NCBI RefSeq assembly: GCF_024323335.1
Contig: NC_066582.1
Span: forward strand, 88,036,944 to 88,100,943
Reading direction: 5' to 3'
Source of the DNA: Lathyrus oleraceus
Lineage: Eukaryota > Streptophyta > Magnoliopsida > Fabales > Fabaceae
DNA: 64,000 bases
Shown here: one piece after another, positions 43,673 through 54,856 of the stretch
Numbering within the stretch: position 1 is the first letter of the stretch
How the letters are laid out: each line of letters begins with the position of its first letter
The notes under the pieces: generated by a model
What the model was told of the DNA's origin: nothing
Seen by the model: the letters and a program-made list of their open reading frames with translations, nothing else
Database searches by the model: none
Position numbers and translations under genes: made by a program

Positions 43673-45109
43673 GATTGTGTCGGAAAAAGTCTTATAATTC
43701 TGCGTTCGAACAAACGAATTTTTTTAAGAGCTTTGCTTATTGTAAGACCCTAATTTTGACCCTAAGATCCCTCATGGCATCATAACATTGCATTTGCATT
43801 GCCTCAAGGATCATAAGCATCTTGGTTCCCTTTGCCTTTGGGTGGGATCTCTTGAGATTTGGTTTGAGATCACCAAGCATGCTTGAATTGTATATTATTG
43901 CTTTTCTCATTTTATTTACTAACCAAAAAGCACAAAAATATGTCACTAACATCTCTTGTTTATAGCTTGAGCAGTCACAAGGTCTAAAGGCTTCTAGGAG
44001 ACCCTATGTGCATTGATATGGTCAAGAGAAGATGAAAGCAAGCATGTCAATGGTTCCCAAAGCTCTCACCCAACAAATATGCCTCCCAAGTATCTCAATT
44101 CATCATTTTGATCAAAGCAAGTCAAGGGGTTTGAGGCTTGTTTCCCAAGGAAACCCTAATTCATTTGTTCATCAACTATGCCTTGCTCTTGAAGCAACCT
44201 CAGCCCATGGTCAAATACAATCAAGGGAAGTTCTTTAATTCATCAATTCTTTCATATTTGAACTTATTTGAGTGTCCTCAATCATCAATTCATCAAGATA
44301 TGAGGAGTGGACTTGAGAAGTTGATCAGTCAATTCATCTGACTATTTTGAAATGCACTGAGACCTAACTTTTTATGTGTTGGTAAAATGGAGATGACCCC
44401 AAGAGAACAAATGTTCTTAAGGACAATATGAACAACTTTCATGTTCATCAAAAATTGATTTGAAGCTTGGAAGGTCATCATCCACTCCAACACATTATAG
44501 GTCATTTTGATTGAAACCCTAATTTAGGGTCAACTTCCCAAGGTCATAACTCCTTCATATTTCATGATTTTGAGGTGATACTTAATGCATTGGAAAGATT
44601 AATGTGTCTACTTTAAATTTTATGTTGAGAAAAATTGCAAAATCTCAAAAGAAATACATGTGATAATGCAAAACATTATAGGTCACTTTGGACCAAATGC
44701 ATTGAAATGTGAAAAAGTCCAACTTAAAGTGCCCATAACTTCTTCATGTTGAAGATTTTGTTATTTGGAGCATGCATCACTGAGACAGAATGGCTTGAAC
44801 ATTGGCCAATTTTGGAAATTTCACATATGCATGTTTTGCACCCTACACTTCAAGTTCAGTTTTCATTAATTTCCAAGACCCAATTGAAGTTTTGATCAAC
44901 ATGACATTTGTTCCTTATGCAATAAGCTTTCCAACCATTACTCATAAGGTTGCATTTTGATTTTGTACATGGCATTTTCGAAGGCTTCAATGAAATAGTG
45001 AATTTTATGAAAATCATTCCAATTGCCATGCATGATCCATTAATACCCAATCTGCACATTCAATTCATATTTGGGGATGTATAGCTTGCAATTCCAATTA
45101 GAATTGGGC

Positions 45110-45143
45110 CCTCCATGCGCCTGTACAGGCCCATGCATGGAGG
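45110..45143. promoter_or_regulatory. Nested palindrome in E's U3
   Basis: CCTCCATGC (45110-45118) pairs with GCATGGAGG (45135-45143) around GCCTGTACAGGC (45119-45130), a perfect 12-bp palindrome. It lies 51 bp before the TATA box and is conserved without change in the 3' LTR (62627-62660). Confidence 0.6.
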
Positions 45144-45194
45144 CCCTCTTCTCCCATGCACACGATTTTGATGATGCTTGCAGCACCCTCCATC

Positions 45195-45202
45195 TATAAA
45201 TA
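45195..45202 (+). promoter_or_regulatory. TATA box of element E
   Basis: CATCTATAAATACAAGG is a strong plant TATA context and is kept in the 3' LTR at 62712-62719. Transcription would start near 45230. Confidence 0.75.
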
Positions 45203-48200
45203 CAAGGCTTTGGCTTCATAATTTCTCAACCTTAAGGCGCCCTACATGCTGTGCAACTGAAATCCCACATCCACACCAAAGGAACAATCTCAATTTTCTC
45301 TCAAATTTTAGATCTGAATTTTGATTTCCTCGATTGAAATTTCAGATCTAAAGTTCCTTAGCCTTCTTCTCCTTCATCCATAGATCATACTTCAAGCTTA
45401 AGCATCAAGAAATCGTGCACTCAAACTCTCCATTTCAGAGGTTTACTTCAGATTTTGATTTCTTCGAATCTCATTATACATTGCTTGTTTCTTGTTATTG
45501 TTGTGTTGTCTGAAGTCCTCTTCATAGAGGCAATCATTCTGAGCTTTGAATTGTTAAAATCAAGCAAGTTCACTTGAACACCACAAAACTTCCATCTCTG
45601 ATTTCTCTCAATCTAGAGATCTAGAGTGGAATTGAATGGCACAGGAGTGATGTACATCACTCCACCTTTCGTTTGGTACCTGGATTGAGCATTTTCATGC
45701 ACATTTATTTCTCTACAATTTCTGATCTCCGCCGGAGCTAGCCGGAGAAGACGGTGGCGCTGGCCACCGTCTGTTTGCCAGTTTTAATGTGGGTCGTTGG
45801 ATCATGCTTCCAGATCTGATCAGATCCATTGGATGTTATGACTTTTTTTATTGTTTGTGTTATTCATTTGACTGAGGTTCATGGTGCGCGCTCATTCCAT
45901 TGCCATTAGATCCTCCACATCATTTAATGAAGTTCAATCCAACGCGTGTGGATTTTTGTTATTTCTGAATTAATCCATTTTATTTTCTTAATTCCATTTT
46001 ATTTCTAAAATTCATATCTCTCTCATTATTGGTCCAAAAATTATGGGACCAATTGCATTATTTATCTTTTAATTTCTAGTTTCTAAAACTGATTTTTAAT
46101 ATTTTTTATTTCATCATTTGCTATTTTTTAGTAATTTTCTCTTTTTTGGTTATTTTTAATTCATTTTAAATAGTTTTTGAGATCCAAAAAATAAAAAAAA
46201 TATTTTCTCATCCTCTTTGAATGATGATAGATCTATGAAAAATATTCTCATCAATTTATTAATTGATTTGAGATTTATTTGAGATTTTAGTTCAATTAGG
46301 TTATTTTTATGTATTTTTAATTGATTTAAAATAGTTTCTGACTTTTAAAAATGCTGAAATTTTTTCACAAACTTTGTTTGACCTTGTTGAACTTAGGATA
46401 ATTCACTTGGACTTTTCAAAGTTAATTTGAAGTGAATTTGAAGTTTGACCTTTCTTTATTATTTTAATTCAAGTTTTATTTTAAATATTAAAAATGCCAA
46501 AAATATTTTATTTGTTTCTTGACTTCTAATCTTCATTTTGCTTCTGTTTTTTATTGTTTGACCTTGATCTTCTCTATCTTTGGTCATAGCTTGTTGATTA
46601 TCTTATTCCATTTCATTTAATGCACTTTAATTCTTCATCTTCTTCTTCTCCTTCTTCTTTTTTCTTTTTGATCAATGAGTTAAAGATTGGTGGTTAGCAT
46701 TAATTAGGGAGGTTTAATCTTCCTTGATTCAAATCTAATTCATCTTGATCATGGATCAAATGAATGGTTTTGCATTAAGGATAGGTTGCTTCCTAAATCA
46801 TGCAAAGGACCTAATTTAATAAAAGATCATTTCTCATCTTCTTTTGGCATGACAAGTTGTTGGAGTTTGATTCACTAATCAAGACCTCTAGCTTGTGTTG
46901 TTGCCTACATTATTATTGACCGGCCTCAGATAGTTGTGACTTCTACATAAGTCCAATTACGATTGCTTAACATAGCGCTAAATTTGCCTTATGGCAAACT
47001 AACTACTAACACTAACCATTAACCATTAACATTTAATTCTTGCTCTTTATATTTATGCAATTTACCATTCTTGTACATATTATTCATTTGCTTTTTTCCT
47101 TTGCTCACTTGAGCACATGTTTATGTTAATGCAATTTGCCTTTTGCTCACTTGAGCACATAATTGTGTATATATCATTGTGCTTGTGTTTTGTTTTGATT
47201 GTTGTGGACCAAATGCAAAGAAATGAACAAAATGGACTTAGACTTTAGGACTTCCCCTATGCAAATTTGGAGTCAAAGAGCAACTAGGCATTGGGCCTTT
47301 AGAGTGCTATAAAAGTCAAATAGCAACTAGGCATTGGGCCTTTAGAATGCTATAAATGCTAAAGAGAACTTTGGAAGGACCAATTTCTAAACTCTTGCTT
47401 GTTCATTCTTAATTTTTTTGATAGAACTTTTTAATGTGGGTGTTCTTGTGCTAGGGATTCCAACATTGAGCCTAAGTGAGGAACCATTGCCATGAGCTTC
47501 TAAGAGAGAGAGATCTAAAAGCCATTAAGGAACTTTCCAAGAGCTTGTTTGATTATGTTGATTGCTTGATCTTACACTTATTTTGCTTGCATATTCCAAA
47601 GGATGGGGGATACTTGGATCATCAATATGATCTCAAGAGAGGAACTCCATTTGTGGTCTTGTTTCTTATCCCTTGTCTCTTGTATGATTAGGACTTTAGC
47701 CCTTCTTCTTCTTCCCTCCACTCTAACCCAAGCCAAAACTTTTGTGCAAACATTTAAAATTTGTTTTCAAACATTAGAAACCTAAGCCTTATGCTTTTGA
47801 TTTTCCAACTTCTTTTCATAACACTTATTTTGAATTGAATTTTTAAGTCGACTTTGACCATACTTTGTAAATACTTTTCATTGGTAAATACCACTCATTC
47901 AAATACCTTTTTTTGGTTTCAATGACCACTTTCTTAATCAAATTTTTTCACAACCTTTAGCTATTAGGTTTGAGTTATCCTTGAGTAGATATAATACTCA
48001 CCTATATCCTTAGTGAAGGACAATGTGTCTTCCATGCTTATTATAGGGTTAACTCCTCACTAGCATGTCGAAGCTATCCTCACATGGTGGATTTGTGGTT
48101 TTAGGTTGAGTTTTTCTCCATTGGATAACAAAAGACCTTAAGGCTTTTGGACCAATCAATTCACCAACTCATTTTTGAGAGTTTTACCCCGAACTACGAG

Positions 48201-48598
48201 GTTTTTATCCTAATCTTTTTTAAGATGGTACGTAGGCAATGGGTTTATCCATCCAAACACAAAATGTAAATAACTTGTATATTCTCTTCTCATCTCTTCA
48301 GTCATGTTTGCACAAACAAAATTTTCACAAAATACCAACCTTACAACAAATGTGAAAAGGGCTCCCTAGGAGTACCTAGGGTGTTTTGGTGCTTAAAACC
48401 TTCCCGTTGCATAACCAACCCCCTTACCCCGATCTTTGACATTTTTACTAGTTTTTTATTTGATAAAACTTTTAGGTTTTTGTTCGCTTTCTAACCATTC
48501 CTTTGGATAAATAGAAGTGCGGTGGCGACTCGACTTGTATGGTTTACCTTAGATTTAGTCAATATCTCTAATGGTAACGAATACCCCGCTACAGAAAG

Positions 48599-48616
48599 TG
48601 GCGACTCTGCTGGGGA
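48599..48616 (+). other. Primer binding site of element E (tRNA-Arg type)
   Basis: TGGCGACTCTGCTGGGGA starts five bases after the LTR end. It matches the 18-base site of A and B except for one base and is the known Ogre primer type. Confidence 0.85.
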
Positions 48617-49514
48617 AATTTGCCTAGTGGGTTTTGCCTACTTTTCATATTTGTTGTATTGTTGTGTATATTGTTTTGTGACATATTTTTGTGCAATTTG
48701 GGATTAATGTATTGTATGTAATGATTGAATTGCTTGAATAATTAATTCCTTGTATGCTTGGTGATCTTTGTGAGATGAGTTCTATACCCGAACTCGAGTG
48801 CACTTAGGATAGAAGAATGGCATAGTCTTGTTGACTTGTGTGGAGTTATTTCTTAGCAAGTTGACTTGCAAGCCCATTCACTTGGTGGAGGTCATGTTGG
48901 GATCAATAATGTCACACAAGTAGTTGTGGTTAGACATTACTCTTTCCAATATAGACCTTAAAAGCCAAGGACCTTAGTTTACCAAGCCCATCTTGGCCTA
49001 TTCTTAGGATGTAGTGCGAAAGTCGTTCAAGTGTAAGATTTGATACGATTGTTACGCGATACTACACTCATAAGAGTCTCTCTTGAGAATATTCTTGGAA
49101 TACGATTAGTCGTTTATCCGATAATATCCGAAAGATGGGATGATGACTATGGAAACCTCTTGTAGAACATGTTTGGCTCCATGCTAAACCCTAATACACT
49201 CCCTTTGGGTGGTTCTTAACCGAGACTCCATGCTCGTGACTTGCAACAAACCCTTGATTTATGGTTGATCCGTTCTTGTATCCTTAATATCAATGGAACT
49301 TGGGTGTTGATAAGGTGTAAACCATAATCCACCAAAATGGATGATTGATATTAAGGATGACATGATCCATCCCATGACCTTTGTTTGGTGTGCTTTGCTT
49401 GATCCTTGAGTGCGATTGTTGCATTCATGCATTCATGCACCCATTTGCATCCATATCATCAATAATGAGAAAACTTTCAAGGAACTTAAGAGGTCTATTT
49501 GCAAATTTTCAGAC
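48617..49514 (+). other. 5' leader of element E
   Basis: The untranslated leader is related to the leaders of A and B (phrases such as AGTGGGTTTTGCC and TGGTGATCTTTGTGAGATGAG). A perfect 15-bp inverted repeat, ATCCTTAATATCAAT, lies at 49280-49294 and 49344-49358. No ORF is supported. Confidence 0.7.
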
Positions 49515-50964
49515 ATGGAAAGACAAAGAAGGAATACAAAGAAGTACAGTTTCAGACAACCCGACTTGAAAGAGCTAAGGAATTTGACATCCTATGTATT
49601 AGATCCCTTGGGTTTCAAGGCTCGTTTTGGGAAGCTTCTATCTGTTCTGACTACTCAAGTGGACGAAGGATTGATGAGTATATTGGTGCAGTTTTATGAT
49701 CCCTTGTACCATTGCTTCACATTCCCGGATTTTCAGCTTTTGCCCACGCTTGAGGAGTATGCCTACCTTGTGGGTATACCTGTTCTAGACCAGTTGTCGT
49801 TCAGTGGCTTAGAGAGTGTTCCTACTTCTCAAGAGATAGCTGATATGTTGCATATAGATGAATCTCTGGTTGGTGCTCATATGATTACCACAGGTGGAAT
49901 TCAAGGTCTCCCTTCTGAGTTCCTCATTGCTCAAGCTACTATGTATGGGAAGGCCATGAGTGAGGACACCTTTGAGGCCATATTTGTACTTCTCATCTAT
50001 GGGCTAGTGTTATTCCCCAACATCGACAAGTTTGTGGATGTGAACGCTATTAGGATTTTCTCTACTCTTAATCCCATTCTGACTCTGTTGGGTGACACTT
50101 ACTTTTCTTTGCATATGAGGAATGCAAAGGGTGGTGGTACCATTGTGTGATGTTTGCCTCTGTTGTACAAGTGGTTTATTTTGCACTTGCCACAGACGGT
50201 CGCCTTCAAGGAGAACAAAGGATGTCTACGGTGGTCCACGAGACTTATGTCTCTCACTAATGATGATATCTTTTGGTACAACCGTGTATATGATGGTGTG
50301 CAGATTATTGACTCTTGTGGTGAATTCTCCAATGTGCCTCTTCTTGGTACCTGTGGTAGGATTAACTACAACCCTATTTTGGCACTAGCTTGGGTTCCCC
50401 CTAAAGGATAAACCCAATAACATTCTGTTAGAGGGTGTGTTCTTTCAGAAGGGTAAATATCCCCAAGGCTTGAAGGGTAGGATGGTCCACGCTTGGCGCA
50501 AGATTCATAAGAAAGGAAGGAAGGAGCTAGGTCCGAAGAATTGTATTGCTTTGGAGCCTTATACTTCTTGGGTTAGGAGGAGAGCTTCCGAGTACCTCAT
50601 GCCTTACGAGTATCCAATACCTACACTTTTGGTTGTGGCTGGGCCTTCAACCCTCCTTGTCCAAGGAGTAGAGGAGTTGAGAGACGAAGATCGTTCACGT
50701 GCCTGGATCCGTGAACGAGAGGAGTTGCTTCAGCAGATCAGAGAGAAGGATGCTTTGATAGAGTTCCTCGAGCACCAGGTTATAAATGATCCCGATGATG
50801 CATGGACTTCTCTACTTCCTCAGTCTTCCAAGTTTTGGAAGAGGAAGTACGATCGACTCGCCAAAGAGAAGGCGGACATGGAGGCATCCTATGAGAAGGA
50901 GGTGAAGAGGCTTCGTGTATCTTATCTTCCAGTCTCCCGAGCTTTAGATGATTGCTTCTAGGGA
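49515..50964 (+). pseudogene. ORF1 of element E (Ogre extra ORF)
   Basis: I chose the ATG at 49515 (MERQRRNTKKYSF) because alignment with A, B and C starts there; the frame is open to 49410. Blocks HCFTFPDFQLLPTLEEY, GLVLFPNIDKFVD, TLLGDTYFS and CGEFSNVPLLG are clear. The C-terminus is charged and coiled-coil-like (REELLQQIREKDALIEFLE). A TGA replaces Cys at 50148, and a 5-bp deletion near 50385 shifts the frame. Function unknown; ORF1 is characteristic of Ogre. The TFPDFQ...TLEEYAYLVGIPV pattern resembles the plant mobile domain (inference). Confidence 0.85.
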
Positions 50965-51284
50965 TCTATAGGATGATCATTTTCCTTCTCTCTTGTATTG
51001 TATTTGGTTACCAAGACTGTACTTCTTTGGTGTAAAAATATTTTTCAAATATTATTGATATGATATTTCCATATGTGATAAATGCTTAATATTTCCAATA
51101 TTTGCAAATAGGACTCTAAATTTCCTCTGATATAAAAAATTAAATCACAAGCATTGCATGCATCATGTGCATAAGCAGGTTTTGCTCTAGGCTTCTTGTT
51201 CTATGGTCTAACTATGTGCTCTTCATTTATTTTGAAGACAAGCTGACTCATCGGTACTACACCCGAGCCAACATTTCAAGACTG
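50965..51284 (+). other. Spacer between ORF1 and gag of element E
   Basis: It is AT-rich to 51160. From 51238 the sequence ACAAGCTGACTCATCGGTAC begins directly after AG and is shared with A and partly with C. This looks like a splice acceptor followed by coding sequence for an upstream extension of Gag. Confidence 0.4.
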
Positions 51285-53750
51285 ATGGATCATTTGGAGC
51301 AAGAAAACCGTGAGCTTAAGGAGGAAGTAGCCAGATTGACTGCCCTGATGGAGTCATTCATGGCTGCCCAGAGCCATTCGTCTCCGACACCTTTAACTCC
51401 TCCCCAGAGGACAGTCATCTCTTAGATTGTCTCTTCAACTATGCATGCGGCCAGCGCACACTTTGCACACGGCCATGCCAGCCGGGTTTCCATGGGGGAT
51501 GCCTCCCAACTTCATGCCTGAAGGTCCTACACCCACCTTTGCTTCTCTGCCGGTATCTATCCCGGTCCTAGTTGTTCCTCCTCCTGTCGTGCATACTATT
51601 CCTAGAGTAGACGACACCATCTACCATTCTAAGCCGTCTGAGGGCCCAGATGTCTACGAAAAGATGGACGCTATGAACGATCAATTTCTTGAGCTCCGCA
51701 AGGAATTGAAGACTCTTCGAGGAAAGGATCTTTTTGGCAAGTCTGCTGCCGAACTCTGCTTGGTCCCTAATGTGAAGATCCCTGTGAAGTTCAAGGTCCC
51801 TGACTTTGAAAAGTACAAGGGAAATACTTGCCCTCTCAGCCACCTGGTCATGTATGCCAGGAAGATGTCGACTCAGACCGACAACGACCAACTGCTCATC
51901 CACTACTTTCAGGACAGTTTGTCCGGTGCCGCCCTACGTTGGTATATGGGCTTGGACAGTGCGAACATCTGATCCTTCAATGACCTTGGCGAAGCCTTCG
52001 TCAAGCAATACAAGTATAACGTGGATATGGATCCCGATAGGGATCAATTGAGGGCCATGTCCCAGAAGGATAAGGAAACTTTCAAAGAATACGCCCAGAG
52101 GTGGCGAGAGGTAGCAACACAGATTGTGCCCCCGCTGGAGGAGAAAGAGATGACCGAGATCTTTCTGAAGACCTTGAGTTCTTTTTATTACGAGTGGATG
52201 ATTTCCAGCGCTCCTTATGACTTCACCGAAATGGTGAACATGGGGATGCATATGGAAGAGGGAGTCAGGGAAGGGCGCCTGACCAGAGAAGAAGGTTATT
52301 CTGCCAAACGTTATGGGGCGTTTGCAAAGAAGAAAGATGGCGAGGCACATGTTGTGACCTCCCATGTTAAACCAAGAAGACTCTTAGTGAGGAGGAAGAC
52401 CGTGCGTCATGCCGGTAACCAGCACCAGGTGGCTCACATAGCACCTGTTTTCAGAGATAATCAACAGTATCAGCATCACAACAATAATCAACAATCATAT
52501 CCGCAATATCAACAACAACAGCACCGTCCGTAACAGCAGGCCTATCAGCCTCGAAACAGTAATCAAGCCAGCACAAGTTACGAGAGGAAAAGGGTCACCT
52601 TCGATCCTATTCTGATGACGTATGCAGAACTATATCCTCTTTGATAGAGAGGAAGTTGATTACTCCACGAGATCCACCGGCTATACCTACCAATCCTCAG
52701 TGGTGGTATAAGCCCGAATTACATTGTGTTTATCATTCCAGTACTCCTGGACATGACGTGGAAATTGCTACCCTTTGAAGACCAAGGTTCAAGACCTTGT
52801 GAGATGTGGTATTTTGTGTTTCGAGGACGTAGGTCCTAATGTAAAGAAGAACCCATTGCCCGAGCATGGGAAATCTGTCAACATGGTCCAGGGCTGCCTT
52901 AGTAAATACAAAGTCAAATATGTCAGCCATATTCGACAATCTCTGGTCGAGATGCATAGATTGTTGTATGAGTACAGTCATTACGAGCACGACCACGATA
53001 GATGTCGAGTTTGTTCTATCAATCAAAGAGGATGTTGCCAAGTGCGCAAAGATGTTCAAGAAATGCTGGATAAAGGAGTTATTGAGATACTTCAAAACAG
53101 AAATATTGACGAAGTTGCTGATGAAGTCAATGTAATTTCTCCAGTATTTCGGAACCCTGAGCCTGTTATTATCAAGTATGATGGTAGCAAGCAAAAGGCT
53201 TCTCCTGCTTTGATCATTAAACCAGTTGGCCATGTACCTTATTCTTTTGAGAAAGCGGTTCCTTATCGCTACAATGCTGTAGCGTTAGAGGATGGAAAAG
53301 AGGTGCCCCCTCCCTCTTCATCTGTTGTTAATATTGCCGACGTCAACGGCCTGACCCGCAGCATTCGTGTTTTCTCGGCTCCGCCGAAGCCTCAAGCTGA
53401 TGTTCGAAGGAATGATACTGCTGATTATGCTGAACGCCCGGTAGGGAATGCTGTGAATGCTCCGAATCCGGCACTTGTTGCCAAACCTGCCTCTACGTTG
53501 AAAACTTCCGTATCTGTTGGCCAAAGTGGCAATGCGAAAGAAGACTGTGATGAGATGTTGAGGCTCATCAAGAGAAGCGAGTACAACGTGGTAGATCAGC
53601 TTCTACAGACGCCATCCAAAATCTCTGTACTATCCTTGCTGATGAATTCAGAACCACACCGAGAAGCTCTGCAGAAGGTGTTGGATGTGGCGTATGTGGA
53701 TCACGACGTCACGATTGAATAATTCGACAGTATTGTTGCAAACATCACCG
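51285..53750 (+). pseudogene. Gag of element E (broken)
   Basis: The ATG at 51285 (MDHLEQENREL) opens a coiled-coil start. The core has KFKVPDFEKYKG and LLIHYFQDSLSGAALRWY; then RWREVA and a Gln/His-rich tail. The zinc-finger-like part is CVYHSSTPGHDVEIC at about 52725-52770, followed by VPYRYNA and the linker to protease. Lesions: frameshift near 51430, TGA for Trp at 51970, TAA for Gln at 52531, frameshifts near 52640 and 52768, TAA at 53720. Role: particle assembly, now lost in this copy. Confidence 0.9.
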
Positions 53751-54598
53751 CTTATAACAATTTAAGTTTTTGTGATGCTGATCTCCCTGAGGAGGGAAGA
53801 GACCACAACCTGGCATTACACATATCCATGAGCTGTAAAGATGATGCCATGTCCAATGTGCTGGTGGACACTGGGTCATCATTGAATGTGTTTCCGAAGT
53901 CCACTCTTGCAAAGTTATCATATCAGCGGCCTCCCATGAGGCATAGTGGGGTAGTGGAGAAAGCTTTCGATGGATTGCGTAAAACTGTGATTGGAGAGGT
54001 TGATCTCCCAGTCAAAATTGGACCAAGTGATTTCCAGATCACCTTCCAGGTTATGGACATTCACTCATCGTATAGATGTCTCTTGGGCAGACCATGGATT
54101 CACGAGGCAGGCGCCGTGACATCCACCCTACACCAGAAACTGAAGTTTGTCAAGAATAAGAAGCTGGTGGTGGTAGGGGGAGAAAAGGCTCTCCTGGTTA
54201 GCCGTTTGTCTTCCTTCTCTTATATAGATGTTAAGGATGAAGTTGGAACGTCGTTTCAAGCTTTATCTATTGCCGAGCCTATTAAGAAGGGAACTTCTTC
54301 ATTTGTGTCCTATAAAGATGCGAAGTTGGCCATTGAGCATGGTGCAACTACTGGATTGGGGCAAATGATTAAGTTGGAAGACAACAAATCCCGAGCTGGC
54401 ATAGGCTATTCTTCTGGTGTCTTCAACAAGCAAGGGTTGTTCAAGAGTGCTGGATTCATCCACACCGGTCAAGATGAGGAGGTTGCTGCCATTTTGGAAG
54501 AAGATGAAGAGGATTCTGGCAACTTCGTCATCCCTGGAGGGATCTGCAATAATTGGGTCGCTGTTGATGTTCCAACAGTTATCCATAAGTTAAAGTAA
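53751..54598 (+). pseudogene. Aspartic protease of element E
   Basis: The active site LVDTGSS has DTG at 53867-53875. The block RCLLGRPWIHEAGAVTSTL and the C-terminal VDVPTVIHKLK follow. The frame 53828-54598 is uninterrupted. It ends in a TAA that overlaps the intron donor, so the domain could end here or be joined to pol by splicing. Upstream it is continuous with the gag linker except for the TAA at 53720. Confidence 0.9.
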
Positions 54599-54856
54599 TG
54601 TTCATTGTGTTTAAAAACCCTTCTCCCATGCCAAAAGGAGGAGTGATGACATTGTTGGCGCATAAATACAATGATATTTTCATTCAATAAATTCATGTTA
54701 AATGTTTGTTTTTCCAATTATTTTCCCTTTTCGCTTTTGCATGAAATTGGTGATCACATAAAACCTTAAAAATAAGAATAAAATCAATCTTTTCATCTGC
54801 ATAATGATTTGCCTTGTTTGAATTCTAAAATCTCTTTATCCAAAATCATTATGCAG
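54595..54856 (+). other. Intron between gag-pro and pol of element E (262 nt)
   Basis: The donor is GTAATG at 54595; the acceptor ATGCAG ends at 54856. The unspliced frame stops at the TAA in the donor. The spliced frame reads on, phase 2, into the pol N-terminus with no stop at the junction. The interior is AT-rich. This is the intron known from Ogre elements and sits at the same point, in the same phase, as in C. Confidence 0.85.

Larger units (their letters stand above)
15347..43740 (-). mobile_element. Element C: Ogre-like retrotransposon split by element D and cut by element E
   Basis: The minus strand holds ORF1 (43672-41768), gag, protease and pol N-terminus up to 37699, then element D, then RT, both RNase H domains, integrase, 3' UTR and a complete 3' LTR (18415-15347). 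With D and one copy of its CAAGG duplication removed, pol is continuous across the gap. The left end sits in B's ORF1. The 5' leader, PBS and 5' LTR are missing at 43741, where E begins, and should lie beyond E. Stops are frequent, so it is inactive. Confidence 0.9.
43741..48593 (+). repeat. Element E 5' LTR (4853 bp)
   Basis: It starts TGTAAGACCC and ends CTACA, just before the PBS. Compared with the 3' LTR it differs by scattered changes (a few percent by eye) and lacks 76 bp present at 62199-62274. It contains a hairpin at 45110-45143, a TATA box at 45195-45202 and a partial 43-bp direct duplication at about 47272-47357. No ORF in it is credible. Confidence 0.95.

Noticed and set aside
46610..48500. 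Possible host gene in the AT-rich part of E's 5' LTR
   Set aside because: It lies wholly within the LTR, as the alignable part of the 3' copy and the PBS position show, and has no coding pattern.
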